Positions 52,535 to 61,788 of a stretch of DNA of 64,000 nt are shown piece after piece; position 1 is the stretch's first letter, and every line of letters begins with the position of its first letter. Made by a program: the position numbers and the translations under genes. The notes under the pieces were generated by a model. That model was given only the letters and a program-made list of their open reading frames with translations. It ran no database searches and had not been told where the DNA came from. Source of the DNA: an uncultured Alistipes sp. (lineage in GTDB: Bacteria > Bacteroidota > Bacteroidia > Bacteroidales > Rikenellaceae); NCBI GenBank assembly GCA_948442615.1, contig CAOJSG010000001.1, forward strand, positions 35,341 to 99,340. The letters run 5' to 3'.

Positions 52535-55213
52535 TCAGTTGCTCTGCGCCTTGGCCGTCAGCTTCTCGATCTGCTTCTCGGCCTCGGCGGCGATCCCGGC
52601 CGCCTGTTTCTCCGCCTCCTTGACCAGCGCGTCGCCCGCTTTCTCCGCCGCGATCTTGCCCAGCGGATTCTTCGCGCCGTCGATCAGCTTCTGTCGCTGC
52701 GCCCGGGCCGCCTCGACCAGCTTTTCGCCGGCTTTCTGCGCTTCGGCGCGCAGGGCGTCCGCCTGTTTGCGGATCGTTTCGTCGACGGTCGCGTCGCCGG
52801 TCAGTTTCTGCAGTTGTTCGTTCACGAGGTTGGTCGCCGCCTCCCGGGCCGCCTCCTTCATGCCGAGCGTGATTTTGGGCGACGAGAAGGTGCCGCCGAT
52901 CCCGACGTTGATCGCCGAGAGCACGCCTCCGGTCGCAGCGGCGGGCAGCGTCACGCGTGCCGTGTAGTCGATGGTCTGGTCGAGCCCGGTGGAGCCCGAG
53001 AGCCGTACGGCGATGTCGCCCATGTTCAGGTCGAAGGGCTGCGTGGCGATGCGTCCGTCGCGCACGGTGAAGCGGATGGCCACGTCACGGGCTTCGATGT
53101 TGCGCAGCGCGTCGTTGCCCAGCGCCTTGGCCAGCGCGTCGAAAGCCTCGATCTGCTGGATGCGGATGTTCTCCGAACGCAGCTCGCCCTGGGCGTTGAG
53201 CGTCGGCCATTCGGGTTGCATGGCGCTGTCCAGCCGCGTGTCGAGCGCGAGCGTCATCGAGTAGTCGCCGCCGGTCTTCTCGAAGAGCGGCACGAGCTTG
53301 CGCACCGTCTCCAGCTCCTCGAACGTCCGGGCGAACGAGGCGTTCTCGAAGGCCGCATTCAGCTTCACGGCGGGGCGCTGCGCATCGTCGGTCGTGGAGT
53401 AGCTGCCCGAAGCGGAGGCTTTGCCGCCGAAGAGCTGCATGCGCAGCTTGTCGAGCCGCAGCGTCCCCTCCGTGAGGCTCATGCCGCCCGTGAGGTCGGC
53501 GACGGTCATCTGCTGGAACAGGATCCGGTGCAGCTCGGTGTTGAGCGAGAGGCGCAGGTTGCGGGGAATTTCGAGCACGGAGCCCGTCGCGGCGGCTGGG
53601 GCCTGCTCCTGTGCTTGCTCCTGCGCGTCGCCGCCCGAAGGCACGGCCGCCATCAGTTCGTTCAGGTCCAGCAGTTCGGACTTCACGTAGAGGCGCCCCG
53701 CGAGTTCGTCGCCGCGCAGCAGATAGCCCAGGTAGTCGGTCAGCTGGCCGTTGGCCGCCAGGTCGCTGCGGCCCACCGCCACGTTGCACTCGCCCAGGGT
53801 CATGGCGGCCGGGGTGATGGTGGCGGCGAGGCGGCGGATCCGCACGTCGGGCAGTCCCGAGAGGCGGGCCAGCACCTCCTCGACGACGAAGCGTCCCGAA
53901 GCGCCCAGCTTTTCGTAGCGTTTGTTTTCGATGTCCGACATGCGGCCCGACACCTTCACGTCGGCGGTGATCGCGCCGCTCAGCTCGTCGCCCTTCTCCA
54001 GCGGGTAGACCTTTTTGATCGCCCCCAGGTCGAACCGGCCCGCGGCCGATGCCCGGAACGTCGGGTCGCTGGCCAGCGTCGTCGCGTAGAGCGAGGCGGC
54101 GAGGCTGTTGCCCGCCATCGTGAAGCCGAACGCGGGGATGTCCACCACGGTCGCGTCCATCGGGCCGCCCGGATTCGAGACCTTCGCCTCGATGCGGATG
54201 TCGGTCACGGCCTCGGGCAGCGCTGCGTAGCGGAAGCTGCCCTTGTCGACCCCGAGCGCGACGTCGAACGCGGGCAGCGCCTGCGCCGTCAGCTCGCCCT
54301 TCGCCCGCATCGCCAGCGAGAGTTCGCCCGAGGCGGTCAGACTCTTGAAATCGCGCGTGTAGAAGGCCGGGATCATCGAGAGCAGCTCTTTGAGCCGGAC
54401 CTTTTCGCAGCCGGCCGTGAGATCCATGCGCACGGCTTCGTCGCCGAGCTGCACGAATCCGTCGAGCGAGAGCTCGATGGCGTTCAGCCGCAGGGTGTTG
54501 TGGTCGAATGCGAAGCGGCGGTTCCGCAGGTCGGCCCGGATCGAGGCGTCGAGTTCGGCCCGGGCGCCGCTCAGCAGTGCGAGGTCGCCCGAGGCGAGGC
54601 GCATGGCGTCGGCCGTCAGCCGCAGGTCGAGCGCGGTCTCGTCGGCCGAGAGGTCGCCGCGCAGCCGCAGGTCGGCGGGCGACGTCGAGAAGCGCATGCG
54701 GGTCGAATCGTCCGCATAGGTCAGCTCCGCTTCGCTGATGCGGAACTCCTTGACGGAGAGCTTGAACGAGGAGGGCGTATCGTCCGCCGGCTCTTCGGCG
54801 GGCTCCGGCTCCTCCGCGGGCTTCATCACGTCCCAGTTGACGCTGCCGTCGGCCAGCTTGCGGGCGTGCAGCTGCGGGTGGGCGAGGATCACCTTGGTGA
54901 CTTCGAACCCGCCGTCGCCGAAGAGCGACAGCAGGTCGACGACCACCGAGATGCGGTCGACCGCGGCGATGGTGTCGCCGTCGAACGCTTCGGTGCCGAC
55001 GAGCGTCAGCCCCTTCAGTTCGACCGACGCGTGTGGGAAGTGGCGCAGCAGGCTGATGTCGAGCCGCTCGAAGTCCAGCCGGGCTTTGAGCAGGGCGTTG
55101 GCCTGTTGCTTGACGAGCTGTTCCGCCTTTCCGCGAAAGGCCATCGGTGCGACGAGGGCGGCGACGAAGAACAGCGCGACGAGCACCGCGGCGATTTTCA
55201 GAAATTTCTTCAT
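52535..55213 (-). CDS. AsmA-family protein
   Basis: The 892-residue protein has one N-terminal membrane anchor (FLKIAAVLVALFFVAALVAP), then FERLDISLLRHFPHASVELKG and ILAHPQLHARKLADGSVNWD as in AsmA/TamB-like proteins. A long beta-rich body follows, with a helical Ala/Lys/Glu-rich tail (about 810-892). AsmA-like proteins form grooved periplasmic bridges for lipid transport between the membranes; the Bacteroidota members are mostly unstudied. The start at 55213 (MKKFLK) overlaps the GNAT gene's end by 4 nt (ATGA), which supports coupling. Confidence 0.85.
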   Translation of the reverse strand: MKKFLKIAAVLVALFFVAALVAPMAFRGKAEQLVKQQANALLKARLDFERLDISLLRHFPHASVELKGLTLVGTEAFDGDTIAAVDRISVVVDLLSLFGDGGFEVTKVILAHPQLHARKLADGSVNWDVMKPAEEPEPAEEPADDTPSSFKLSVKEFRISEAELTYADDSTRMRFSTSPADLRLRGDLSADETALDLRLTADAMRLASGDLALLSGARAELDASIRADLRNRRFAFDHNTLRLNAIELSLDGFVQLGDEAVRMDLTAGCEKVRLKELLSMIPAFYTRDFKSLTASGELSLAMRAKGELTAQALPAFDVALGVDKGSFRYAALPEAVTDIRIEAKVSNPGGPMDATVVDIPAFGFTMAGNSLAASLYATTLASDPTFRASAAGRFDLGAIKKVYPLEKGDELSGAITADVKVSGRMSDIENKRYEKLGASGRFVVEEVLARLSGLPDVRIRRLAATITPAAMTLGECNVAVGRSDLAANGQLTDYLGYLLRGDELAGRLYVKSELLDLNELMAAVPSGGDAQEQAQEQAPAAATGSVLEIPRNLRLSLNTELHRILFQQMTVADLTGGMSLTEGTLRLDKLRMQLFGGKASASGSYSTTDDAQRPAVKLNAAFENASFARTFEELETVRKLVPLFEKTGGDYSMTLALDTRLDSAMQPEWPTLNAQGELRSENIRIQQIEAFDALAKALGNDALRNIEARDVAIRFTVRDGRIATQPFDLNMGDIAVRLSGSTGLDQTIDYTARVTLPAAATGGVLSAINVGIGGTFSSPKITLGMKEAAREAATNLVNEQLQKLTGDATVDETIRKQADALRAEAQKAGEKLVEAARAQRQKLIDGAKNPLGKIAAEKAGDALVKEAEKQAAGIAAEAEKQIEKLTAKAQSN

Positions 55214-55650
55214 GGTTTTTTGGGGTTTAGCGCGAAGACCGCAGTCTCCGACTTTTCGAATCCGGAAGCGAAATAGAGCGCATGGGCGGCTGTGCGCGAC
55301 GGGTTGGAGGTCAGCGACAGCCGTTCGGCGCCGAGGGCTGCGGCGTGGGCGACGGCCGCTTCGACCAGGCCGCGGCCCGCTCCGCGACGGCGGTATGCGG
55401 CGTCGACGACCACATCCTCGATCCATGCCTTGCGTCCCGACGGGACGTCGTACCACGCGAGCGTCAGCATGCCGCAGGGCCGTGCGTCGTCGCAGGCGAC
55501 GAAGAGCGCCGTGCGGTCGTCGGCCGCGACGGCCTGCAGCGCTGCGGCCCGTCCGGGCCGCAGCCGGCCGTCCAACTGGGGCAGCAGGGCCGCGAGCGCC
55601 TCCGCATCGGCGTCGGAGAGGCGGGTGATCCGTCGGATTTCGAGAGACAT
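55210..55650 (-). CDS. GNAT-family N-acetyltransferase
   Basis: The 146-residue protein has the acetyl-CoA binding motif IEDVVVDAAYRRRGAGRGLVEAA (shown here in part as VVVDAAYRRRGAGRG). It also has the C-terminal motif RLSLTSNPSRTAAHALYFAS then GFEKSETAVF. The start at ATG 55650 (MSLEIRRITRL) follows a TAACTTTG element at 55668-55675. The acceptor substrate is unknown. Overlap with the downstream AsmA-like gene implies joint translation. Confidence 0.85.
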   Translation of the reverse strand: MSLEIRRITRLSDADAEALAALLPQLDGRLRPGRAAALQAVAADDRTALFVACDDARPCGMLTLAWYDVPSGRKAWIEDVVVDAAYRRRGAGRGLVEAAVAHAAALGAERLSLTSNPSRTAAHALYFASGFEKSETAVFALNPKKP

Positions 55651-55667
55651 GGGTTCGTGTTTTGCTA

Positions 55668-55675
55668 CAAAGTTA
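55668..55675 (-). promoter_or_regulatory. -7 element of the GNAT-AsmA pair
   Basis: TAACTTTG on the minus strand, 18 nt before the GNAT start; no clear -33. Confidence 0.55.
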
Positions 55676-55729
55676 ATGCATTTGCCGAAAAAACGTCGGG
55701 CGAAGCGGGCCGATCTGCCGAAAAAAACG

Positions 55730-55737
55730 TATTTTTG
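55730..55737 (+). promoter_or_regulatory. -7 element of the B12 operon
   Basis: TATTTTTG just before the riboswitch, matching TAnnTTTG; the -33 box is unclear. Confidence 0.5.
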
Positions 55738-55741
55738 TCCC

Positions 55742-55900
55742 GCAATGGTTCCCGGAGCGATCGGGATTAAAAGGGAACGCCGTGCGAATCGGCGACAGTT
55801 CCCGCTGCTGTGAGTCACAGAACGCGTTGCGGCACTCTCTGCCACTGGCCTCCGGGTCGGGAAGGCGCCGCGGCGGTGACGAGTCAGAAGACCTGCCGTT
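55742..55900 (+). promoter_or_regulatory. Cobalamin riboswitch
   Basis: The leader holds the conserved core of the adenosylcobalamin-class aptamer: GGGAACGCCGTGCGAATCGG, then CCGCTGCTGTGAGT (the B12-box-like CTGT element), GCCACTGG, GTCGGGAAGGCGCC and the 3' GACGAGTCAGAAGACCTGCC. The TTCCC (55799-55803) can pair with GGGAA (55773-55777). It precedes the B12-uptake genes and should switch them off when cobalamin is plentiful. No clear T-tract terminator follows, so control is probably at translation initiation. Confidence 0.93.
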
Positions 55901-56002
55901 GCCTGTTTCGGAGTTTCGACATCCTGCGGCGAATGGGATGCGGACGGTCGCCGGCAATCTTCCCGACCTTCGCATGCGTTCGGCGCGGCACACGACTATC
56001 CA

Positions 56003-57055
56003 ATGAAAGCGATCGTTCGACGGATCATAGGGTTTGCGGGCTGTGCGGCGGCATGCGCCGCCTGCATGGATTACGGCCCTGCCGACCAGGAGCTGCTCGA
56101 CTGCTCGCAGCGGGGGGTCTTCATCACCTGCGAAGGCAATTTCGTCTCGGGCAACGCGTCGCTCTCGTTCTACGACCCCGCCCGCCGGCAGGTCGAGAAC
56201 GAGGTGTTCCTGCGGGCGAACGGCATGAAGCTGGGCGACGTGGCGCAGTCGATGGCCGTGCGCGGCGGCCGCGGATACGTCGTGGTCAACAACTCGGGGG
56301 TGGTCTACGTGATCGACACCGACACGTTCGAGGTCACGGGGCTGATCGAAGGGGTCGTCTCGCCGCGCTTCGTCCATTTCACCAACGATACGACGGCCTA
56401 TGTCACCGATCTCTACGATCCGCGCATCACGGTCGTCGACACGCGCACCAACCGCATCCGGGACCGCATCGGAACGAACGGGCACAAGTCCACCGAGCAG
56501 ATGGTCCAGTGGGGCGACGAGGTGTTCGTCAACTGCTGGTCGTACGACGATACGATTCTGGTGGTGGACGCCGCGAACGACCGCCTCGCGGACTCCATCC
56601 GGGTGGGGCCCCAGCCCTCGTCGCTGACGGTCGACCGCTACGGCAAGCTGTGGACGGTGACCGACGGCCGCACGGAGGGGATTCAGGCCGCCCTCTACCG
56701 GATCGATGCCGCGACGCGGCGCATCGAGCGGGTCTTCTCCTTCGAGCCGGGCGACCATCCGTCGGGCCTGACCGCCAACGGCGCGCGCGACACGATCTAT
56801 TTCATCAACCGCAGCGTGTGGCGGATGCCCGTTACGGCGGAGTCGCTGCCCGAGGAGCCGTTCCTGCGCCATACGAATACGATCTTTTACGAGGTGGGGG
56901 TCGATCCCGCGACTTCGGAGGTCTACGTGGCCGATGCCGTGGACTACGTGCAGCACGGCACGGTCTACCGCTTCACGCCGCGCGGAGCGCCCGTGGATAC
57001 GATCCGGGTGGGAATCACGCCCGGCGGGTTCTGTTTCAAACCGAAAAATCACTGA
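56003..57055 (+). CDS. btuG: BtuG-type cobalamin-binding surface lipoprotein
   Basis: The 350-residue lipoprotein (Cys21, after GCAAACAAC) is a seven-bladed beta-propeller of the DUF5074/YncE type. Repeats include SLSFYDPARRQVENEVFLR, GVVYVIDTDTFEVTGLIEG, RITVVDTRTNRIRDRIGTNG and ILVVDAANDRLADSIRVGPQ. In Bacteroides, BtuG binds vitamin B12 tightly at the cell surface and hands it to BtuB. The riboswitch directly upstream and the BtuB-type receptor two genes downstream support that role here. The start at 56003 gives a proper lipoprotein signal. Confidence 0.85.
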   Translation: MKAIVRRIIGFAGCAAACAACMDYGPADQELLDCSQRGVFITCEGNFVSGNASLSFYDPARRQVENEVFLRANGMKLGDVAQSMAVRGGRGYVVVNNSGVVYVIDTDTFEVTGLIEGVVSPRFVHFTNDTTAYVTDLYDPRITVVDTRTNRIRDRIGTNGHKSTEQMVQWGDEVFVNCWSYDDTILVVDAANDRLADSIRVGPQPSSLTVDRYGKLWTVTDGRTEGIQAALYRIDAATRRIERVFSFEPGDHPSGLTANGARDTIYFINRSVWRMPVTAESLPEEPFLRHTNTIFYEVGVDPATSEVYVADAVDYVQHGTVYRFTPRGAPVDTIRVGITPGGFCFKPKNH

Positions 57056-57059
57056 TGCG

Positions 57060-57932
57060 ATGGGAAAAAGAGGAGTTCTCCTGTTACTGATCCTGTGCTG
57101 CGCCGCCTGCAATACGAGCGAGGAGCGCACGACCGCGCGGCGGACCGAACCGTTCGCCCGCGTGTACGAATATACGCCGGCGCCCGGCCAGTTCATCAAC
57201 GAGCCGGTCAGCGGCTACGACGGCGTGACGACCCCCGCCGCGGCGTGCGCCTATGCCGAAAAACGGCTGCGCGCCGGGATGTACGTGTCGCTCGGCGGCT
57301 GGGGAGGCTATCTGGTGGCGGGCTTCGCGGAGCCGGTGGAGAACAGCGGCGGCTACGACCTGCTGATCGGCGGCAATTCGTTCGACCGCTCGTCCGAACC
57401 GGGCGTCGTGTGGGTCATGCGCGACGACAACGGCAACGGACTGCCCGACGACCGGTGGTACCAGCTGAGGGGAAGCCGTTTCGCCGCGAGCCTCCAGAAC
57501 CACGAGGTGACCTATACGCGCCCCTCGGCCGACGACCGGCCGGTCGCGTGGCGCGACGGACGGGGCGCCTCGGGCCGTATCGAGCGGGTCGCCGAGCACG
57601 TGCAGCCGTCGTACTGGCCGGCGTGGATCGACGGCCCGGAGCGTACCTACGCGGGGGTGCTGCTCCCGGACAACGTGGAGCTGGTCGGCGAGGTGTGGGT
57701 CCCCGGCCCCTTCGAATGGGGCTATGCGGACAACTTCTCGAGGACGGACCTGGCGTCGGGAGCCAACCGGCTGCGCATCGCCGACGCGGTGGAGCCGGAC
57801 GGGACGCCGGTGCACCTGGACCGGATCGACTTCGTCAAGGTGCAGACGGGCATCAACCGTCAGGTGCCGCTGATCGGGGAGATCTCGACCGAAGTGTGCT
57901 CGATCCGCTGCTACCGGACCCTGAACGACTGA
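57060..57932 (+). CDS. Lipoprotein of the cobalamin uptake operon
   Basis: The 290-residue lipoprotein (Cys17 in LCCAAC) starts 4 nt after the btuG-type stop. Conserved-looking stretches are SLGGWGGYLVAGFAEPVENS, LIGGNSFDRSSEPGVVWVM and DDNGNGLPDDRWYQLRGS, the last resembling a short calcium-binding DxNGNGxxD loop. Proteins of this kind lie beside btuG/btuB in other Bacteroidota, often annotated as PKD-domain or cell-surface protein. A second surface B12-binding or receptor-stabilising lipoprotein is likely, but I know of no direct proof for this family. Confidence 0.72.
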   Translation: MGKRGVLLLLILCCAACNTSEERTTARRTEPFARVYEYTPAPGQFINEPVSGYDGVTTPAAACAYAEKRLRAGMYVSLGGWGGYLVAGFAEPVENSGGYDLLIGGNSFDRSSEPGVVWVMRDDNGNGLPDDRWYQLRGSRFAASLQNHEVTYTRPSADDRPVAWRDGRGASGRIERVAEHVQPSYWPAWIDGPERTYAGVLLPDNVELVGEVWVPGPFEWGYADNFSRTDLASGANRLRIADAVEPDGTPVHLDRIDFVKVQTGINRQVPLIGEISTEVCSIRCYRTLND

Positions 57933-57951
57933 CCCTCAGCCTGCGAATCAC

Positions 57952-60015
57952 GTGCGTCGGTTCCTCTGCATAGCCCTTCTGCTGACAGCGTTCCCCGCGG
58001 TGCGCGCGGCGGCGCAGCGCGATTCGGCGGCCTATGCGCTCGACATCGAGCGGGTCGAGATCGCGGCGCGCCGGCCGCTGGCACGCATCGGCGTCCAGCG
58101 TTCGGTGGTGGACAGCGCCGTGCTCTACGAGACGGTCTCCACGTCGCTGGCCGAGGCGCTGGCCTCGGGCACGACGCTCTTCATCAAATCCTACGGCCGG
58201 GCGACGATGGCCACGGCCTCTTTCCGCGGCACGGCTCCGTCGCACACGCAGGTCACGTGGAACGGCATGCGGGTCAACTCGCCCATGCTCGGGCAGGTCG
58301 ACTTCTCGCTGATCCCCTCCTATTTCGTCGACGATGCCGAGGTGTTCCACGGCGCCAGCTCGGTGGGGATCACGGGCGGCGGCCTGGGCGGCGCCGTGGC
58401 CCTGGCGACCGCACCCGTGGACGAACGGGGCTGGGGCGTGCGCTACGTGCAGGGCATCGGGTCGTTCTCGACCTTCGACGAGTTCCTGCGGGTGACCTAC
58501 GGCGGCCGCAGGTGGAGCTCGTCGACGCGCGTGCTCTACGGGTCGTCGGAGAACGATTTCGAATACAGGAACTACGCCCGCAAGGATTTCCGGCTGGATG
58601 CCGACGGCAACGTGATCGGCTCCTACTATCCCTTGGAGCGCAACCGCAACGGGGCGTTCGACGACCTGCATCTGATGCAGGAGCTCTATTTCGACGGCGG
58701 ATCGGCGGGCCGCTTTTCGCTGGCCGCCTGGTACACCGACTCGCACCGCGGACTGGCCATGCTCGACACCGACCGCAACCGCGAACGCTCGAAGAAGAAC
58801 ACGCAGGACGAACGCACGCTGCGCGCCACGGCGGGGTGGGAGCGGCTGCGGGGCGCCCTCAGGCTGGCAGCCCGGGCCGGATACACCTACACCGACATGC
58901 GCTACCTCCAGCTGGCCGATGCCGAGGGGCTCGGAAACTACTTCGCGCATATCGATTCGCGCAGCTACGTGCATACGCTCTTCGGGCGGGCCGAGGCGGC
59001 CTGGTGCCCCGGCGAACGGTGGTCGCTGACGGCCGATCTGGCGGTCTATCAGCACGACGTGGCCAGCGGCGACCATACGGTCGTGAGCGAACAGACGGGC
59101 GAATACACCGTCCGGTCGTATCACGAGGCGCGGTTCGAAATGTCGGGTTTCGCGGCGGTCAAGTGGCGTCCCGTGCCGCGGCTGGGGTTGGCGCTGAACC
59201 TGCGCGGCGAGCTCTACGGCCGGGAGCTCTCGCCCGTCATGCCGGCGCTGTTCGTCGACTGGCAGCTCTCGAGGCGGGGCGGCGTGGTGTGGAAGGCCTC
59301 GGCGGCCCGCAACTTCCGCTACCCGACGCTCAACGACCTCTATTTCCAGCCCGGAGGCAATCCGGACCTGCGCCCCGAGAAGGGGTGGACGTGGGATACC
59401 GGGATCGAGTGGTCGGTGCGCCGCGCGAAGACCTCGTACGAGCTCTCGGCGACTTTTTTCGAGTCGCGGATCGACGACTGGATCCTGTGGGTCAACAGCG
59501 GGACGAAGCTGGGCATCTTCACGCCGATGAACGTCCGCCGCGTCCGCAGCTGCGGCGCGGAGGCGAACGCCCGGGCCGACGTGCGGCCCCATGCCGACTG
59601 GCGCCTGCTGTTCGACGGCCATTTCGCCTGGACGCGCTCGGTCAACCGCGGCGATCCGTTCGGGCCGAACGACCGGTCGGTCGGCCGGCAGCTGGTCTAC
59701 ATCCCCGAGTTCTCGGGCGCGTTCACCGCGCGGCTGTCGTGGCGGAGCTGGACGGCGAGCTGGAAATGGTGCTGGTACAGCCGGCGCTTCACCATGTCGA
59801 GCAACGACCCGGGCGTGCTCGGATCGGTCGCCCCCTATCTGATGAACGACGTGTCGCTGGAGAAGGTCTTCGACCGGCGCCGCGTGCGCATCTCGCTGAA
59901 AGGGTGCGTGAACAACCTCTTCAACGAAGATTACGTGTCGGTGCAGTCCCGCCCGATGGCACGCCGCAACTACGCCGTCTATGTCGGCATCACCCCCAAA
60001 TTCGGCCGGCGATGA
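57952..60015 (+). CDS. btuB: BtuB-type TonB-dependent cobalamin receptor
   Basis: The 687-residue protein starts with GTG at 57952 (signal RRFLCIALLLTAFPAVRAAA). A TonB-box-like ERVEIAARR leads into the plug (SLAEALASGTTLFIKSYGRA, TASFRGTAPSHTQVTWNGMR, then GASSVGITGGGLGGAVALAT). The remaining 500 residues form a 22-strand barrel. There is no N-terminal carboxypeptidase-regulatory domain, as expected of BtuB rather than SusC. The riboswitch and BtuG-type neighbour give the substrate. The downstream gene starts inside its stop codon (ATGA). Confidence 0.87.
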   Translation: MRRFLCIALLLTAFPAVRAAAQRDSAAYALDIERVEIAARRPLARIGVQRSVVDSAVLYETVSTSLAEALASGTTLFIKSYGRATMATASFRGTAPSHTQVTWNGMRVNSPMLGQVDFSLIPSYFVDDAEVFHGASSVGITGGGLGGAVALATAPVDERGWGVRYVQGIGSFSTFDEFLRVTYGGRRWSSSTRVLYGSSENDFEYRNYARKDFRLDADGNVIGSYYPLERNRNGAFDDLHLMQELYFDGGSAGRFSLAAWYTDSHRGLAMLDTDRNRERSKKNTQDERTLRATAGWERLRGALRLAARAGYTYTDMRYLQLADAEGLGNYFAHIDSRSYVHTLFGRAEAAWCPGERWSLTADLAVYQHDVASGDHTVVSEQTGEYTVRSYHEARFEMSGFAAVKWRPVPRLGLALNLRGELYGRELSPVMPALFVDWQLSRRGGVVWKASAARNFRYPTLNDLYFQPGGNPDLRPEKGWTWDTGIEWSVRRAKTSYELSATFFESRIDDWILWVNSGTKLGIFTPMNVRRVRSCGAEANARADVRPHADWRLLFDGHFAWTRSVNRGDPFGPNDRSVGRQLVYIPEFSGAFTARLSWRSWTASWKWCWYSRRFTMSSNDPGVLGSVAPYLMNDVSLEKVFDRRRVRISLKGCVNNLFNEDYVSVQSRPMARRNYAVYVGITPKFGRR

Positions 60016-60692
60016 CCCTGCGCGAACGGCTGCTCGCACAGAGCGAACCCGACTACCGCGCCTTCGCCTCGTCGCTGCTGCCGGGCGTGGAGCATGTGAT
60101 GGGCGTCCGCATCCCGAAGCTGCGGAGGCTGGCCCGCGAAATCGCGCGGGGCGACTGGCGGACCTATCTCCGCACGGCGGAGGAGCTCTATTTCGAGGAG
60201 CGGATGCTGCAGGGGCTGGTGATCGGCTATGCGCCGTGCGACGCGGAGGAACGCCTCGCGTGGACGGCCCGCTTCGTCCCCAAGATCGACAACTGGTCCG
60301 TGTGCGACTCGTTCTGCCGGCGGCTGAACCCCGGCGAACGGGAGCCGATGTGGCGCTTCGTGCAGCCTTACTTCCGGTCGCCGGAGGAGTTCGGGGTGCG
60401 TTTCGCGGTGGTGACGTCGCTCGTCAACTTCGCGGACGAAGAGCATCTCGAGGCGCTGCTGGCGCGGCTCGAAGAGGTGCGGCACGAGGCCTACTACGCC
60501 CGGATGGGGGTGGCGTGGGCCGTGTCGGTCTGTTTCGCGAAGTTCCCCGAACGCACGGCGGCGTGGCTCGCGGACTGCGCGCTCGACGACTGGACCTACG
60601 GCCGGTCGCTGCGCAAGATCGTCGAGTCGGACCGCGTGGACGTCTCGGCCAAACGGGCCGTGCGGGCGATGCGGTGGCGCGGAAACGGCTGA
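60012..60692 (+). CDS. AlkD-like DNA alkylation repair protein
   Basis: The 226-residue HEAT-like helical-repeat protein fits the DNA alkylation repair (AlkC/AlkD) family: GVRIPKLRRLAREIARGDWR, LYFEERMLQGLVIGYA, KIDNWSVCDSFCRRL, and HEAYYARMGVAWAVSVCFAK near the end. AlkD removes N3- and N7-alkylpurines without flipping the base. It begins at an ATG overlapping the btuB stop by 4 nt, so it is translated with the B12 operon and may be under the riboswitch. The reason for that link is unknown. Confidence 0.87.
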   Translation: MTLRERLLAQSEPDYRAFASSLLPGVEHVMGVRIPKLRRLAREIARGDWRTYLRTAEELYFEERMLQGLVIGYAPCDAEERLAWTARFVPKIDNWSVCDSFCRRLNPGEREPMWRFVQPYFRSPEEFGVRFAVVTSLVNFADEEHLEALLARLEEVRHEAYYARMGVAWAVSVCFAKFPERTAAWLADCALDDWTYGRSLRKIVESDRVDVSAKRAVRAMRWRGNG

Positions 60693-60887
60693 TCCCGTGC
60701 GGTCCGGGTACGACTGCGCCGGGTCCGGACCGGCGCCCGGCTGCGGCCGGAACGGTCGGGCCTCTCCGCCGCCTCAGGGAGCCCTCAGCCCGGCGATTCC
60801 GCGATCCGAGGCGTCGGAAGCAGCGGGCGCGGCCGGAATCCGTGCAAAAATATTCGTGCGGAAAATCGCGTTGTAACGGAATCGTAT

Positions 60888-60895
60888 TATCTTTG
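60888..60895 (+). promoter_or_regulatory. -7 element of the GT2 gene
   Basis: TATCTTTG, 67 nt before the ATG at 60963; the -33 box is weak. Confidence 0.55.
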
Positions 60896-60962
60896 TAGTG
60901 CGGATGCGTGCCGCCGGGCCGCCTCTCGGGCGCCGCGGCAGGCTGACAGAGGAACGACGGAT

Positions 60963-61685
60963 ATGCGCAAACTGGTGATAATCCCTACATACAACGAATG
61001 CGAGAACGTCTCGGCGATGATCGACAAGGTGCTCTCGCTGGAAGAGACGTTCGACCTGCTCATCATCGACGACGGGTCGCCCGACGGAACGGCCGACATC
61101 GTCCGGCACCGCAGCCCCGAGTTTCCCGGGCGGCTGCACCTGATCGAACGCAGCGGCAAACTGGGGCTGGGGACCGCCTACCTCGCCGGATTCGCGTGGG
61201 GCGTGGAGCGGGGCTACGACTACCTGTTCGAGATGGACTGCGACTTTTCGCACAATCCCGACGACCTGGTGCGGCTCTACCGGGCCGCGTGCGAAGGGGC
61301 CGACGTGGTCGTGGGATCGCGCTACGTGCAGGGCGTCAACGTGGTGAACTGGCCCATGTCGCGGCTGCTGATCTCCTATTTCGCATCGGTCTACGTGCGT
61401 ATGGTCACGCGCATGCCCGTGCGAGACGCCACGGCGGGCTTCGTGTGCTATTCGCGGCGGGCGCTGGAGACCATCGATCTGGAGGCCGTGCGCATGAAGG
61501 GCTACGGGTTCCAGATCGAGATGAAATATTCGGCCTGGCGGCTGGGCCTTTGCGTGCGCGAGGTGTCGATCGTGTTCGTCGAGCGGCGCGAAGGGGTCTC
61601 GAAAATGAACGGCGGCATCTTCGGCGAGGCCTTTTTCGGCGTGCTGGGGCTGCCGTTCCGCCGCATCCGCTCCCGCAGGCCGTAG
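60963..61685 (+). CDS. GT2 glycosyltransferase, polyprenol-phosphate mannose synthase-like
   Basis: The 240-residue enzyme matches the DPM1-like branch of GT2: VIIPTYNECENVSAMIDKVL, the DDGSPDGTADIV donor-binding Asp motif, LGTAYLAGFAWGVERGYDYL and the metal-site MDCDFSHNPDD. It ends without C-terminal membrane helices, so it would act peripherally, moving a sugar (typically mannose) to a polyprenyl phosphate at the inner membrane. In Alistipes-like bacteria that donor could feed protein O-glycosylation or surface glycan synthesis. It is followed by a bidirectional hairpin. Confidence 0.87.
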   Translation: MRKLVIIPTYNECENVSAMIDKVLSLEETFDLLIIDDGSPDGTADIVRHRSPEFPGRLHLIERSGKLGLGTAYLAGFAWGVERGYDYLFEMDCDFSHNPDDLVRLYRAACEGADVVVGSRYVQGVNVVNWPMSRLLISYFASVYVRMVTRMPVRDATAGFVCYSRRALETIDLEAVRMKGYGFQIEMKYSAWRLGLCVREVSIVFVERREGVSKMNGGIFGEAFFGVLGLPFRRIRSRRP

Positions 61686-61720
61686 CTTTTGCGGGCGGAA
61701 GCCGCGCGGGCTGAAGAATA

Positions 61721-61754
61721 CGGCGCCCCGACGGATTCATCCGTCGGGGCGCCG
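61721..61754. terminator. Bidirectional hairpin between the GT2 gene and thiL
   Basis: A perfect 15-bp stem (61721-61735 with 61740-61754, arm CGGCGCCCCGACGGA, loop TTCA) separates the convergent stops. Confidence 0.8.
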
Positions 61755-61788
61755 TTATGTCGTCGGGGCAGTGCGGCCCGGCGCGCGG

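Noticed and set aside
52097..55276. A 1059-codon frame on the plus strand
   Set aside because: It lies opposite the AsmA-like gene, has a composition typical of GC-rich antisense frames (Arg, Glu, Gly, Val, His) and no signal, domain or promoter.
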